Assembly: GCA_963717475.1 (NCBI GenBank)
Contig: OY970337.1
Location: 2,604,001-2,668,000 of the forward strand
Direction of reading: 5' to 3'
Length of the DNA: 64,000 nucleotides
From: AC-32 sp963717475
GTDB taxonomy: Bacteria > Actinomycetota > Thermoleophilia > Gaiellales > Gaiellaceae
In this document: positions 24,388-35,447 of the stretch, one piece after another
Layout: each line of letters opens with the position of its first letter
Position numbering within the stretch: position 1 is the stretch's first letter
The notes under the pieces: generated by a model
Database searches by the model: none
Seen by the model: the letters and a program-made list of their open reading frames with translations, nothing else
Told to the model about the DNA's origin: nothing
Program-made: the position numbers and the translations under genes

Positions 24388-27139
24388 CTAGCTACAGCCG
24401 GTGTTAGTCCCGCAGTCGCGGCAGGTGTAGCAGCTGCCCGTTCTCACCATGCGGCCGCCGCACTTGGCGCACTCCACTGCGTCTTCCCACGCGTTGAACA
24501 GGGCCGTCTGCCCTGGCGGCGGCGCCTCTGACGGATCCGCAGGCGCCGCGGTCTCGCCGTTGTACTGCGACGCGAGGCGCGCTTTGACCTCGGCGCGACA
24601 GGATCCCCGCGGCCTCCTGCTGTTCGGTCGTGAGGAACTTCTTGCCGAACCAGCGGAAGATGTAGTCGACGATCGACTTCGCCACGCGGATGTCCTCGTC
24701 ATTGGTCAGGCCGCTCGGCTCGAAGCGCATGTGGGTCAGCTTCGAGACGTAGACCTCCGGCGGGACGCCGTACTGCAGGCCCATCGAGACGGCGATGCAG
24801 AGCGAGTTCATCAGGCCGGACATCGTCGTTCCGTCCTTGGCGATGTCCACGAAGATGTCGCCGGGCTGGCCGTCCTCGTACAGGCCGACGTGGATGTAGC
24901 CCTCGTAGTCGCCGACGCGGAACTTGCGGCCGACCTCGGTGCGGTCTTCCGGCAGGCGGCGGCGCTTCGTCAGCGGCACCGGCGGGACGGCGTCCACGAC
25001 GAGCTTCTCGCCCTTGCCCGACAGCGGCTGCGCGACCTTGCAGTTGTCGCGGTAGATCGCGATCGCCTTGACGCCGAGCTTCCACGCGTCGAGGAGCAGG
25101 CCGGAGACCTCGTCGACCGAGACCGTCTCGGGCAGGTTGACCGTCTTCGAGATCGCGCCCGAGATGAACGGCTGGACGGCGCCCATCATCTTCACGTGGC
25201 CGGTGTAGTGGATCGCCCGCTCGCCGATCGCGCAGTCGAAGACCGGGTAGTGCTCCTGCTTCACGTACGGCGCGCCGATCACGGTGTTGCGCTCGTCCAC
25301 GAACGCGACGACCTCCTCGATCTCCGCCGGCGCGTAGCCGAGCTTCTCGAGCGCCATCGGCACGGTCTTGTTCGGGATCGTGATCTCGCCGCCGCCGACG
25401 AGCTTCTTCGACTTGACGAGCGAGAAGTCGGGCTCGACGCCGGTCGTGTCGCAATCCATCATGAAGCTGATCGTCCCGGTGGGCGCGAGCACGGTGGCCT
25501 GCGCGTTGCGGTAGCCGTGCACCTCGCCGAGGTTGAGCGCCTCGTCCCACGCCTTGCGCGCGGCCGAGAGCAGGTCCTTCGGGACGACGTCGGAGTTCTC
25601 GATGTTCCCGACCGACGCGCGGTGCATGGACATCACGCCGATCATCGCGCCGGCGTTCGGCTGGTAGCCCGCGAACGGGCCCATCCGCGCCGCGATCTCG
25701 GCCGACTTGCGGTAGGCGCGGCCGGTCATCAGCGCCGTGATCGCCGCCGCGTAGGCGCGGCCCTCGTCGGAGTCGTACGGCAGCCCGCGCGCCATCAGGA
25801 GCGCGCCGAGGTTCGCGTAGCCGAGCCCGAGCTGGCGGTAGGCCTTCGCGTTGCGCTCGATCTCGGGCGTCGGGTACGACGAGTAGCCGACCGCGATCTC
25901 CTGCGCGAGGAAGACGACGTCGACCGCGTGCTCGAACGCCTCGACGTCGAGCTCGCCGTCCTCGCGGCGGAACTTGAGCAGGTTCAGCGAGGCCAGGTTG
26001 CAGGCGGAGTCGTCGATCGACATGTACTCCGAGCACGGGTTGGACGCGTTGATCCGGCCCGTGTTCGGGAGCGTGTGCCACTTGTTGATCGTCGTGTCGT
26101 ACTGGACGCCCGGGTCGGCCGACTTCCACGCGGCCTCGGCGATCTGGCGCAGCAGCTCCTTCGCGTCCTTCGTGTCGACGACGGCGCCGTCGGTTCGCGC
26201 GGTCAGGTTCCACTCGGCGCCCGCGTCGGCCGCCTCCATGAACCCGTCCGTGACGCGTACCGAGTTGTTCGCGTTCTGGTACTGGATCGAGGCCCAGTCG
26301 CCCGAGTCGAGCGACATGTCGTAGCCGGCGGCCTCGAGAACGCGCGCCTTCTCCTCTTCCTTCGCCTTGCACCAGATGAACTCTTCGACGTCCGGGTGGT
26401 CGACGTCGAGGACGACCATCTTGGCCGCGCGCCGCGTCTTGCCGCCGGACTTGATCGTGCCGGCGCTGGCGTCGGCGCCGCGCATGAACGAGACCGGGCC
26501 GGAGGCGTAGCCGCCCTTGGAGAGCTGCTCCTTCGACGAGCGCAGGCGCGAGAGGTTGACGCCCGAGCCGGAGCCGCCGCGGAAGATGACGCCCTCGCGC
26601 CGGATCCAGTCGAGGATCGAATCCATCGAGTCCTCGATCGAGAGGATGAAGCACGCCGAGCACTGCGGCTTCTCCTCGAAGCCGACGTTGAACCAGACGG
26701 GGCTGTTGAAGGCCGCGTACTGATTCACGAGGATCGCCTTCAGCTCGGCCTCGAAGGTCTCGGCCTCTTCCTCGTTCGCGAAGTAGCTTCCCTGCCGGCC
26801 CCAGGCGCCGATCGTGTCGACGACCCGGCCGATCATCTGGCGCACGCTGGTCTCGCGCTCGGGCGATGACATGCGGCCGCGGAAGTACTTCTGCGCGACG
26901 ATGTTGGTCGCGGTCTGCGACCAGAACTTCGGGAACTCGACGTCCTTCTGCTCGAAGGCGGGGCCGTCCTTGCCGGGGATCAGCGCGTCACGCGTCTCCC
27001 ACTCGATCTCCTCGAACGGATCGCGGCCGGGGATGGTGAAAAAACGCTTGACTCCGACGTTCGCGCTTGCCTGCGCGACCGCGTTCTCGAGCTGCTCGTC
27101 GGTGATTTCGACGGTCTCCACTGCCTTTGCTGACGCCAT
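24388..27139 (-). CDS. nrdJ: B12-dependent class II ribonucleotide reductase, frameshifted near its end
   Basis: About 910 residues. It reduces ribonucleotides using adenosylcobalamin and needs no oxygen. Evidence: full-length similarity to large actinobacterial NrdJ, including CSEYMSIDDSACNLASLNL with an active-site cysteine, ASNPCSEY, and GSGSGVNLSRLRSS. Near 24595 the frame shifts; the next frame gives VKARLASQYNGET and a zinc-ribbon tail with CAKCGGRM and CYTCRDCG, standard for this family. A one-base indel in the CCCC/GC-rich stretch is inferred. The ATG at 27139 has GGGAGG upstream. No class I genes are in the window, and no cobalamin riboswitch is visible upstream. Confidence 0.92.
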
Positions 27140-27263
27140 CTCTCGACCTCCCACGCCTATCCCGAATGCTATGTCCTGCGCCCTGGCTCGCGCGGACGGC
27201 GCGGGTCGAGCGGACCGCCCATGATGGAGAGGGGGTCGGACGGAATCTCTGAGCAGGCGGGAG

Positions 27264-28238
27264 TCAGGACGCGGCGGGCTCGTGCGCGTGCCGATGGGTG
27301 CTCTTCGAGAGCAGGTCGCGCATCTGAGTCCAGCCGAACGCCCAGAGCATGACGACGATTCCGAGCACGACGTTCCAGATCGTCAGGATCGAGTCCTGGG
27401 TGATCGAGAACGCCGCCACGCTCTTGGTCGACGCGTACTGGCTCAGCGTGGCGACGTCGAGCGCCTGCGTCTGGCCGACTCCCCCCGGGGTGATCGCGAA
27501 GATCCCGGAGAGCATGTGCGACGACGCTACGAGGAAGACGGTGAACGCGGTGATCGGCAGGTGGAAGGCCGCCATGAAGATGATGTTCACGCCGATGCGG
27601 CAGGCGTACGAGGCTGCGGACGGGGCCGCGACAGTCCGCGCGTAGCCGCGCCAGTCGCTGAAGATGGCGGCGCCCTGCTTGGCCTTACGCCACTCCGTGA
27701 TGAGCCGCGGCTTGATCCGGGGCCAGACGACGACGAGGAGAACGACGATCGCGACGACGATGAGGGGAATCAGCACGGGGTGCGAGGAGAAGAAGTTGCC
27801 CGACTCGTCGGCGGGGGAGCCCTTCGAGACCGTGTGCGGCTTCGAGACCGCGACGCCGATCACCATCAGCACGCTCAGCGCGAGGAAGAAGACCGACTGG
27901 ACGAATGCGGCCGTGGTCACGCCGCTGACGGTGGCGCCGCGGATGCTCGTGCGGAAGATTCCGATCATCGCGGCCGTCCCGGCCTGGGCGGGCGCCAGCG
28001 CGTTGATCGCCGTTCCGCCCTGGGAGGCGCCCCACGCGGTCTTGAACGAGAGGCCGCCTTTCGGATAAGCGGCGCGCAGGATGTTCCGCCAGGTGAGGCC
28101 CAGGAAAGCGGACTCGCAGGTCTTCAGCGCCAGCGCCAGGACGAGCCAGTACGGCGAGACGTCGCCGATCCGCGTGAACACACCGGCGACCCAGTTCCAG
28201 AGATCGCCCAAGACGCTTGCTAGCACCACGGTCTCCAT
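27264..28238 (-). CDS. YbhN/LPG-synthase-type flippase-like membrane protein
   Basis: A 324-residue multi-pass membrane protein with about eight helices and the GGTAINALAPAQAGTAA and ITPGGVGQTQAL motifs of the lysylphosphatidylglycerol synthase TM region / UPF0104 family. Members flip or transport lipid-linked molecules. No aminoacyltransferase domain is attached. The ATG at 28238 is used; a GTG at 28259 directly after GGGAGGG is an alternative start. The His-rich tail (HRHAHEPAAS) is unusual. Confidence 0.78.
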   Translation of the reverse strand: METVVLASVLGDLWNWVAGVFTRIGDVSPYWLVLALALKTCESAFLGLTWRNILRAAYPKGGLSFKTAWGASQGGTAINALAPAQAGTAAMIGIFRTSIRGATVSGVTTAAFVQSVFFLALSVLMVIGVAVSKPHTVSKGSPADESGNFFSSHPVLIPLIVVAIVVLLVVVWPRIKPRLITEWRKAKQGAAIFSDWRGYARTVAAPSAASYACRIGVNIIFMAAFHLPITAFTVFLVASSHMLSGIFAITPGGVGQTQALDVATLSQYASTKSVAAFSITQDSILTIWNVVLGIVVMLWAFGWTQMRDLLSKSTHRHAHEPAAS

Positions 28239-28280
28239 GGGTGATCTTATGACCGACACCCCTCCCGAAAGGCGGCCGAG

Positions 28281-28707
28281 ATGGACCAGTCAGATCTACA
28301 CGAGCGCCTGTCGCATCTTCCGATCCAGGTGAACCCGGCTCTCGTCGAGCACGGCCGAGCAGCGCGCGCAGAGCGTCCAGAACCGGATCGCCGACGAAAT
28401 CACGGCCTTCGCCGGCTCGATGCGGTTCGTGTACCTCCACGTGGTCTGGTTCGGGCTCTGGATCGGCCTGGGTGCGGAGAAGTACCCGTACGGCCTGCTG
28501 ACCATGATCGTCTCGCTCGAGGCGATCTTCCTCTCGACGTTCGTGATGATCAGTCAGAACCGGGCCGACGCCAAGCGCCAGGTGATCGCGAACCTGGAGT
28601 GGAGGACGGTCCGGGAAGAGGACAAGCAGAACCGGGAGCTGCTCAAGCTCTCGAATCAGATCCTCGAGCTGACCAAGGCCATTCACCAGCGCACGAGCGC
28701 CGGCTGA
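28281..28707 (+). CDS. DUF1003 membrane protein, frameshifted
   Basis: A DUF1003 protein with two transmembrane helices: FAGSMRFVYLHVVWFGLWIG and LTMIVSLEAIFLSTFVMIS, followed by a C-terminal coiled coil (RQVIANLEWRTVREEDKQN). The N-terminal 23 codons from the ATG at 28281 are in one frame (QVNPALVEH); AEQRAQSVQNRIADEITAF is in the next. An indel near 28347-28355 is inferred. The product would be about 142 aa. DUF1003 proteins are conserved but uncharacterised. Confidence 0.75.
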
Positions 28708-28732
28708 CACTTGCTGGTGCGCTGGACGGGCT

Positions 28733-31700
28733 CTAGGGCGCGCCTAGCTCGGCGAGGAGCTCACGCACACGCTCGGTCATGACCTCGTTGCCCTTCTGCT
28801 CGTAGAGGGCGAGCGCCTGCTCCAGCTGCGATCTCGCATCGTCGGCGCGGCCGGCCAGCTCGAGAACCTCCGCGAAGCTTGCCCGCACCTGCGCCTGGTG
28901 GTTGATCTCGTCGCTGCGGTTGATGATCTCGACCGCCTCACGCGCGAGCTCCTCGGCCGCCGTGAGGTCGCCCCGTCTCGCGAGGACTTTCGCCTGGGTC
29001 TCGCGCCAGAAGGCCTGGGCGTTGTAGTCGTCGCTCGTCGCCGTCTCGCGGCTGCGGCCGGCGGCGGCCTCGGCCTCATCGAGCCGGTCGAGCGCGTAGA
29101 GCGCCTGGGCGTGCAGGCCCGACATCGTCGAGAGCCAGCCGCGCTCGCCGGCGGCGTCGAGCGCGTCGCACGCCTCGCGTAGGTCGTGCTCTGCGGCCGC
29201 CGCGTCCCCTGCCAGCAGCTCGAGCGGTCCGGTCCAGAACGCCATCGTGCTCACGTCGAGGGGTCTGGCCAGGTTTGCGAGCGAAGCACGTGCCTCCGCC
29301 ATCAGCTGCCGCGCCTCGTCGAATCTTCCCTGCAGCGCGTAGAAACCGCCGAGGACCCGCGTCAGCCACCCCTGCATCCAGGTCTGGGTCTCGGTGCTCT
29401 CGGCGAGACGCTCGACTCGCGGGAGCGCCGTGGAGACCGGCGTGGGGCCCCAGAACATGCTGACCGCAAGGAAAACGATCGCGTCCCGCTCGCGCGCGAG
29501 GTCCCCCGCACGGCGCGCGTGGTCGAGCGCAGGCTCGAGCGCGCTCGAGACGCCGTTCCAGACGCCGTGCAGGTTGTTGCCCATCGCGATGAGGTGCCAG
29601 GCCGCGGCGAGCGAGGCGTCGTCTCCCAGGGGCTCGAGCTGCGCGACGGCGTCCTGCCCCAGCTCGATCGCCTGCTCGGCAGTGAACGACGGGTCGGTCA
29701 CCACGCGGTGGAGGGCGAGCTCGCAACTGGCCCGCAGCTCCGCAGCTGTGTCGCCGGCTTCACGCGCCACGGCGACCGCCTGCTCGAGCCGCCCGCGCGC
29801 CGCCTCCAGGTCGCCGGCGTTGAAGAGCGAGTCGCCGAGGACGATCAGGAGGTCCACACCGCTCCGTCCCTGCGGCGGGACGAGGGACACCGCTCGCTGA
29901 AGGAGCTTCGCCGACGCGCTCACGTCTCCGATCGCCCGCGAGTGGCTGCCCGCCGCCGCCAGTCTCCGCGCCGCCTGCCGCGCGAGCTCTTCGTCGCGGT
30001 CGCCGGTCGCGCCGAGCTCATCGCGATAGCGGTAGGCCTGCTCGAGGTGGTAGCCGACGATCTCGTCCAGCTCGACGACCTCGGCCCCGTGCTCGTCGAG
30101 CCAGCCGGCGAACCGCTCGTGCAGGTCCGCGCGCGTCGCCTTCGGCAGGGCCTCGTAGGCGGCGTCACGGATCAGCAGGTGGCGAAAGCGGTAGGCGTCC
30201 TCGCCCGGGAGCTGCGTCTTGTCGGGCCGCACGAGCTCCTTTCGCACGAGGCCGTTGAGGCGCGTCTCGACCTGGGTCTCCTCGGGCGCGAGGGCCTGGA
30301 CGGCGCCGCGGTGGAAGATCCGGCCTTCGACCGAGCCCCGTTCGAGGACGCCGCGCTCGGCCGGCTCGAGCTGGTCGAGCCTCGCCGCGAGCAGCGCCTG
30401 GATCGTTCCCGGCACGGCGATCTCGCCGTCGCCCGAGTCTTCGACGAGCGCGACCATCTCCTCGACGAAGAGCGGGTTTCCCTCGGCTGCATCGCGGATC
30501 CGCTGCTGGAGATCCGGCTCGAGCGCGGACTCGCCGAGCAGCCGTTCGAGCAGCTCGTCGGTCTCGGTCGCGCTCAGCGGCTCGAGGAGGATCGTCGTCG
30601 CGTTGACCTTGCCGCCGCCCCAGTCCCGGCGCGTGTCCAGGAGCTCCGGCCGCGCGAGGCAGACGAGTAGCAGCGGCGCATCTCGCGAGAGATCGGCGAT
30701 GTGCTCGAGGAGGTCGAGCAAGGTCGGCTCCCCCCAGTGGATGTCGTCGACGACGGCGACGAGCGGGTTCGACTGCGCATTTGCCTCGAGCAGCTTCCTG
30801 GCGGCCCACTGGATCTGCTCGCGGCTGCTGAGGGATTCCTCCTCGCCGAGCAGCAGCTCGATCGTCGCGACTGCCGCAGGGTCCAGCCCGAGCTCCGCGG
30901 CCGGCGGCAGCTGCTTCAGGATCTCGACGAGCGGCCAGTAGGTGATGCCCTCGCCGTAGGGGAGGCAGCGGCCGCGGACGACGGTTGCCCCGTCAAGCGA
31001 GGCGAGCAGCTCGGCCGTGAGGCGCGATTTGCCGACGCCCGCGACGCCGAGGATCGTGAACAGCTGGCAGGAGCGGTCGTGGACCGCCTGCGCGAACGCT
31101 TCCTGGAGCCTGCGCAGCTCCCGTTCGCGGCCGACGAGGGGAGCGTCGAGGCGGCGGGTGAAGGCTGGTGCCTCTTGGTGCAGGGCGAGCAGGCGCTGCG
31201 CGACGATCGGCTCGCTCTTGCCCTTCAGCTCGAGGGTCACCGGCTCGGTCTCGACAGCGTCGCGGACGAGCTGCGCAGTCTCGGCGCCGAGCAACACCTC
31301 GCCGGCGCCCGCGGCCTGCTCGAGGCGCGCCGCGACGTTGACGGCGTCGCCGGTGGCGAGGCGCTCGCCGGTGCCCACGACCACCTCGCCCGTGTTGACG
31401 CCGATCCGCGCCTGCACGCCGAGCTCGGGGAGGGCGTCGCGCATCTCGACGGCGGCTCTGACTGCGCGTAGGGCATCGTCCTCGTGCAGCTGGGGCACGC
31501 CGAAGACCGCCATGACCGCGTCGCCGATGAACTTCTCGACCGCAGCCGCCGTGGCGCTCGACGATCGCCTTCATCTGGTCGAAGTAGCGGCCGAGCAGCG
31601 CGCGCAGTGCCTCCGGGTCGGTCGACTCGCCGAGGGCCGTCGAACCGACGACGTCGCAGAAGAGGACCGTGACGACCTTGCGGTACTCGCGCGCTGCGGG

Positions 31701-31787
31701 CTCGGAGGCGGCCAGGTCTGCGCCACACGAGTTGCAGAACCGCGACCCTGCCGGGTTCTCCTGTCCACAGCTCGCGCAGACGACCAC
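28733..31787 (-). CDS. zinc ribbon-class III cyclase-ATPase-TPR signalling protein, frameshifted
   Basis: About 1,018 residues. A zinc ribbon (Cys4, Cys7, Cys18, Cys21 in MVVCASCGQ and FCNSCGADL) leads into a class III cyclase domain (VLFCDVVGST with the first metal Asp; IGDAVMAVFG with the second). A large ATPase has Walker A ILGVAGVGKSRLTAEL and VVDDIHWGEPTL, and a long TPR-type helical region ends the protein. The N-terminal 80 residues are in a different frame from the rest; the join is near 31550 (ERHGG then VEKFIGDAVMAVF), implying a one-base indel. The family is common in soil actinobacteria and probably couples ligand sensing to cAMP/cGMP synthesis. Confidence 0.85.
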
Positions 31788-31831
31788 GCGGAAAGCCTAC
31801 GGCGAGACGCGACACGTTCATACTGGACGCG

Positions 31832-33989
31832 ATGGGCGTGACGGAGCGCCTAGCACGCGTGTCGAGCCGCCATCCGTGGCGGGTCATCCTCGGCTGGGTC
31901 GCGGCGATCGTGCTCGCGCTCGCCTCGGCGGCCATCCTGCTGCCCGGGAACCTGACGACGAACGGCCACGTGACGGGGAACCCGCCGTCGAAGCAGGCTG
32001 AGGATCTCTTCGGGCAGCGCTTCCCGCCGGACAAGAACGGCGTCGACGAGCTGATCGTCGTCCACTCCGCGGCCCACACCGCGGGCGATCAGGCGTTCAC
32101 CTCCTTCCTCGCCGGCCTCCGGGACCAGGCGAACGCGACCGGCGTGGTCTACCGGTACCTGCCGCCGGCCGTCTCGCACGACGGGCACACCATCCTGGTC
32201 GGCGTCCAGCGAAAGGCGGACGTCGACAAGCTCCTCGCCCTCGTCCAGGGCGTCGACGGGCAGGACGGCTTCAGCGTCGTGATGACGGGAGAGGGAACGC
32301 TCGACCACGACTTCAACGAGCTCTCGCAGCACGACCTGAAGTCGGGCGAGCTCGAGTTCGGCCTGCCCGCCGCGCTGATCATCCTCGTCCTCGTCTTCGG
32401 CGCGGTGGTCGCGGGCCTCGTGCCTCTGGTGATGGCGATCGTCGCGATCATCGTCGCGCTGGGGCTCTGCGGGCCGATCGCGGCGACGCTGTCGCTCTCG
32501 GTCTTCTTCGTGAACATGCTCACGGGGATGGGGCTGGCGCTCGGGATCGACTATTCACTCTTCGTCGTCTCGCGCTACCGGGAGGAGCGGGCCGGCGGCC
32601 TGCCGCAGCTCGACGCGATCGCCGCGTCCGGCGCGACCGCGAGCCGCGCGGTGCTGTTCAGCGGCTCGATGTTCGTGATCGCGCTGAGCGGGATGCTGCT
32701 CGTGCCGTCCAACGTGATGAAGAGCCTTGCGACCGGCGCGATCGTGGTCGGGATCGTCTCGGTGCTCGCGGCGCTCACGCTCCTGCCGGCGCTGCTCGGC
32801 GTCCTCGGAGACCGCGTGAACTCGCTTCGGGTTCCGTTCATGGGAAGCGGCGGCGGGGACAGCCGCTTCTGGGGCGCCGATCGTCCGCTACGTGATGCGC
32901 CGGCCGGTCCTGCCGCTGGTCGCGTTCACGGCGCTCCTGGTCGCCGTCGCGGTGCCGGTCCTCGGCCTCAACCTCGGGGCGAGCGGAGTGAGCACGCTTC
33001 CCGACAGGCTCGAGTCGAAGCAGGGCTTCGAGGCGCTCAACCGATACTTCCCGCAGGCGAGCTCGAGCCCGGCGCTGGTCGCGGTCGAGGGGAACGTGCG
33101 CTCGCCCGAAGTGCGCGCTGCGATCGGGCGGCTGCGGAACGAGTTCCGCGGCGACCCCGTCTTCGGGCGCAGCGACGTGCGTTTCGACAAGACGGGCGGG
33201 CTGGCCGCGATCGGAGTTCAGATCGGCGGCGACAAGACCGGGGAGCCCGCGCTCGACGCGGTTCGGCGTCTGCGATCGACGCTGATCCCGGAGGCGTTCC
33301 GTGGGACGGACGCGCAAGTGGTGGTCGGCGGCGACACGGCCGACAACGTCGACTTCATCGACGCCATGAACGAGTGGCTGCCGTTCGTGTTCCTGTTCGT
33401 GCTGGGCCTGAGCTTCGTGCTGCTGACGATCGTCTTCCGCTCGATCGTGATCGCCGCGACGTCGATCGTGCTCAACCTGCTCTCGGTGACTGCGGCCTAC
33501 GGGCTCGTGATCCTCGTCTTCCGGCACGGGGTCGGGAACGGGCTGCTCGGCTTCCAGCGCGTGCACGCGATCGAGGCCTGGGTGCCGCTGTTTTTGTTCT
33601 CGGTGCTGTTCGGGCTGTCGATGGACTACCAGGTGTTCCTGCTCAGCCGGATCAAGGAGCGCTACGACCAGACCGGCTCGACCGTCGAGGCGGTCACGCA
33701 CGGCGTCTCCTCGACCGCGCGCCTGATCACCGGCGCGGCGCTGATCATCGTCGCGGTCTTCGGCGGCTTCGCGATGGGCGACCTGGTCATGTTCCAGCAG
33801 ATGGGCTTCGGGGTCGCGATCGCGCTGCTGATCGACGCGACGATCATCCGCTCGGTGCTCATGCCCGCGGCGATGCGGATCCTGGACCGCTGGAACTGGT
33901 ACCTGCCGAGCTGGCTCGAGTGGCTGCCGCGCGTCGAGGTCGAGCGCGAGCGGCCGGAGGGCGTCGCGGTCCCGAGCGCCGGTTCCTGA
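31832..33989 (+). CDS. MMPL/RND-superfamily transporter, frameshifted
   Basis: About 719 residues with two repeats of one helix, an external domain and five helices, as in MMPL lipid exporters. Repeat 1 has SVFFVNMLTGMGLALGIDYS and FVVSRYREERAGG; repeat 2 has VLFGLSMDYQVFLLSRIKE. The frame changes near 32873-32878: SRFWGA continues as IVRYVMRRPVLPLV if one base is removed. MMPL proteins export lipids or hydrophobic compounds using the proton gradient. It is divergent from the cyclase gene with a 44-base gap. Confidence 0.87.
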
Positions 33990-34015
33990 GGCGCGAGGTG
34001 TCGCTGGTCTTTTCT

Positions 34016-34546
34016 TTAGCCCGAAGGCGAGTTCGTGTGCAGATCCAAGCGCCAGTCATTGCAGCGCATGGGATGACCGGGCGGAAACTCGAAGTCGCAC
34101 TCCTCCAGTAGCTCGAACCCGAGCTTGCGGCAGATCGCGTTCGAAGGCGCGTTCGCGACCGACGGAAACGCGTGGAGGTAGCGGTGCTTCCCTTCGGCGC
34201 GAACTGCGTCGATCGCCTGCTGGGTTGCCGTCCTCGCGATCCCGCGGCCCTGGAACTCGGGCAGGACCATCCACCCGGTCTCCCAGACGGTCAGGTCGCG
34301 CCAGTCCTTCTCCCAGTAGCCGACCGAGCCGGCGGACTCGCCGCTCGCCTCGTCGACGATCTTGAACATACGGCCCGTCCCGGTGTCGCCGATCCGCTCG
34401 TAGCGGCCCTGGCGCTCGGCGAGCTTCTCTTCGCTCTCCGGCCCGCCGAGGTGCTCGGTCATGACCGGGTCGCCCATCAGCCGGCGGAGCAAGGGGAGGT
34501 CGCCCTCGGCCCAGGCCTCGAGCCGTACGCGTGCCAGTTCGGCCAT
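34016..34546 (-). CDS. GNAT-family N-acetyltransferase
   Basis: A 176-residue GNAT protein with acetyl-CoA binding motif LPEFQGRGIARTATQQAI, and ANAPSNAICRKLGFELLEEC, typical of RimJ/RimL-type acetyltransferases. The N-terminus RVRLEAWAEGDLPLLRRLMG is characteristic. The substrate is unknown. It lies 27 bases from the convergent MMPL gene. Confidence 0.85.
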   Translation of the reverse strand: MAELARVRLEAWAEGDLPLLRRLMGDPVMTEHLGGPESEEKLAERQGRYERIGDTGTGRMFKIVDEASGESAGSVGYWEKDWRDLTVWETGWMVLPEFQGRGIARTATQQAIDAVRAEGKHRYLHAFPSVANAPSNAICRKLGFELLEECDFEFPPGHPMRCNDWRLDLHTNSPSG

Positions 34547-34632
34547 CGGGATTGGATACCAGGTGAGAGGCGGCGCGCTACGACCGGCTCGCTCCCAGGT
34601 CCTCCAGTCTTTAGCGCGACCCTACAACCGGT

Positions 34633-35046
34633 ATGAATGGGCGCATGGTTGCGGGCCGACAACTACGAGGACGCTGCGAGTGCCGGGCGGTTCGTTACCG
34701 CGTCACCGACGAGTTCCTCTACGCGGCCAACTGCCATTGCTCCAACTGCCGCGCCGGGACGGGATCGGCGTTCAAGGCGTTCGCGGGGATCGAGCGGGCG
34801 AAGCTCGAGGTAGTCGAGGGAGCGGACAGGCTGCTCGTCTGGGGCGAGGACGACGCGAACCACACGCGCTGCGGCGTCTGCGGCTCGCTGCTCTACTCGG
34901 TGGTGCGCGAGGGCGAGTACGTGCACGTCGCGCTCGGGTCGCTCGTCGACCCCCCGTCGATCCGGCCGAGCGAGCACATCTTCGTCGGCTCGAAGGCGCC
35001 CTGGTTCGAGATCACGGACGACCTGCCGCAGAACGACGAGTACTAG
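34633..35046 (+). CDS. GFA-family (glutathione-dependent formaldehyde-activating-like) zinc protein
   Basis: A 137-residue GFA/CENP-V domain protein with the zinc-binding cysteine pattern GRCECRAVRYRV, ANCHCSNCRAGTGS and TRCGVCGSLLY. Members are called formaldehyde-activating enzymes, but most are functionally unassigned. The frame starts at an ATG at 34633; an internal ATG at 34645 is also possible. It ends flush with the convergent VOC gene. Confidence 0.85.
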   Translation: MNGRMVAGRQLRGRCECRAVRYRVTDEFLYAANCHCSNCRAGTGSAFKAFAGIERAKLEVVEGADRLLVWGEDDANHTRCGVCGSLLYSVVREGEYVHVALGSLVDPPSIRPSEHIFVGSKAPWFEITDDLPQNDEY

Positions 35047-35379
35047 CTAGCGGCGCGTCGCCACGCGAAGCCTGTTCCCGTCCGGATCTTCAAGCGCGCA
35101 TTCCCGTCCCGCAAGGCCCTCTTCGTCGACCGAGACGCCGTATTCCTCCGCGACAGCGTCGACGTCGCGGACGTAGAGATGGATGAGCGTGTTCGGTCGG
35201 GCATCGCCCTTGTGCTCGGAGAGGTACAGCCGGACGTCCCCGCGAGCCACCGAGACGAACCACGGAAAGCCGGGCTCGAACTGATGCTCCCACTCCTTGT
35301 CGAATCCGAGGCGCCCGTACCACGCGACGGCGCGCAGTGCGTCCTCGACGTATAGGACAGGGACGACCTCCTCTTCCAC
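35047..35379 (-). CDS. VOC-fold (glyoxalase/bleomycin-resistance-like) protein
   Basis: A 110-residue single VOC domain: VVPVLYVEDALRAVAWYGRL at the N-terminus and CALEDPDGNRLRVA at the C-terminus, as in bleomycin-binding and glyoxalase-like proteins. It probably dimerises and may bind a small ligand or metal. The GTG at 35379 gives the family length. Upstream open sequence is antisense and Arg/Gly-rich, so it is excluded. Confidence 0.78.
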   Translation of the reverse strand: MEEEVVPVLYVEDALRAVAWYGRLGFDKEWEHQFEPGFPWFVSVARGDVRLYLSEHKGDARPNTLIHLYVRDVDAVAEEYGVSVDEEGLAGRECALEDPDGNRLRVATRR

Positions 35380-35447
35380 GCGCGCGAGGCTACCGCCCCG
35401 CGAGCGGCCGGGAGGGCTTGCGCCTAGGAACGCGTGTGCTGGATGCC

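Noticed and set aside
24449..26869. 806-codon open frame on the plus strand
   Set aside because: It is antisense to nrdJ and rich in Arg/Asp/Val repeats. Long antisense frames are expected at this GC content.
27140..27263. Cobalamin riboswitch upstream of nrdJ
   Set aside because: No B12-box-like sequence or suitable multi-stem structure is visible in the 124-base gap.
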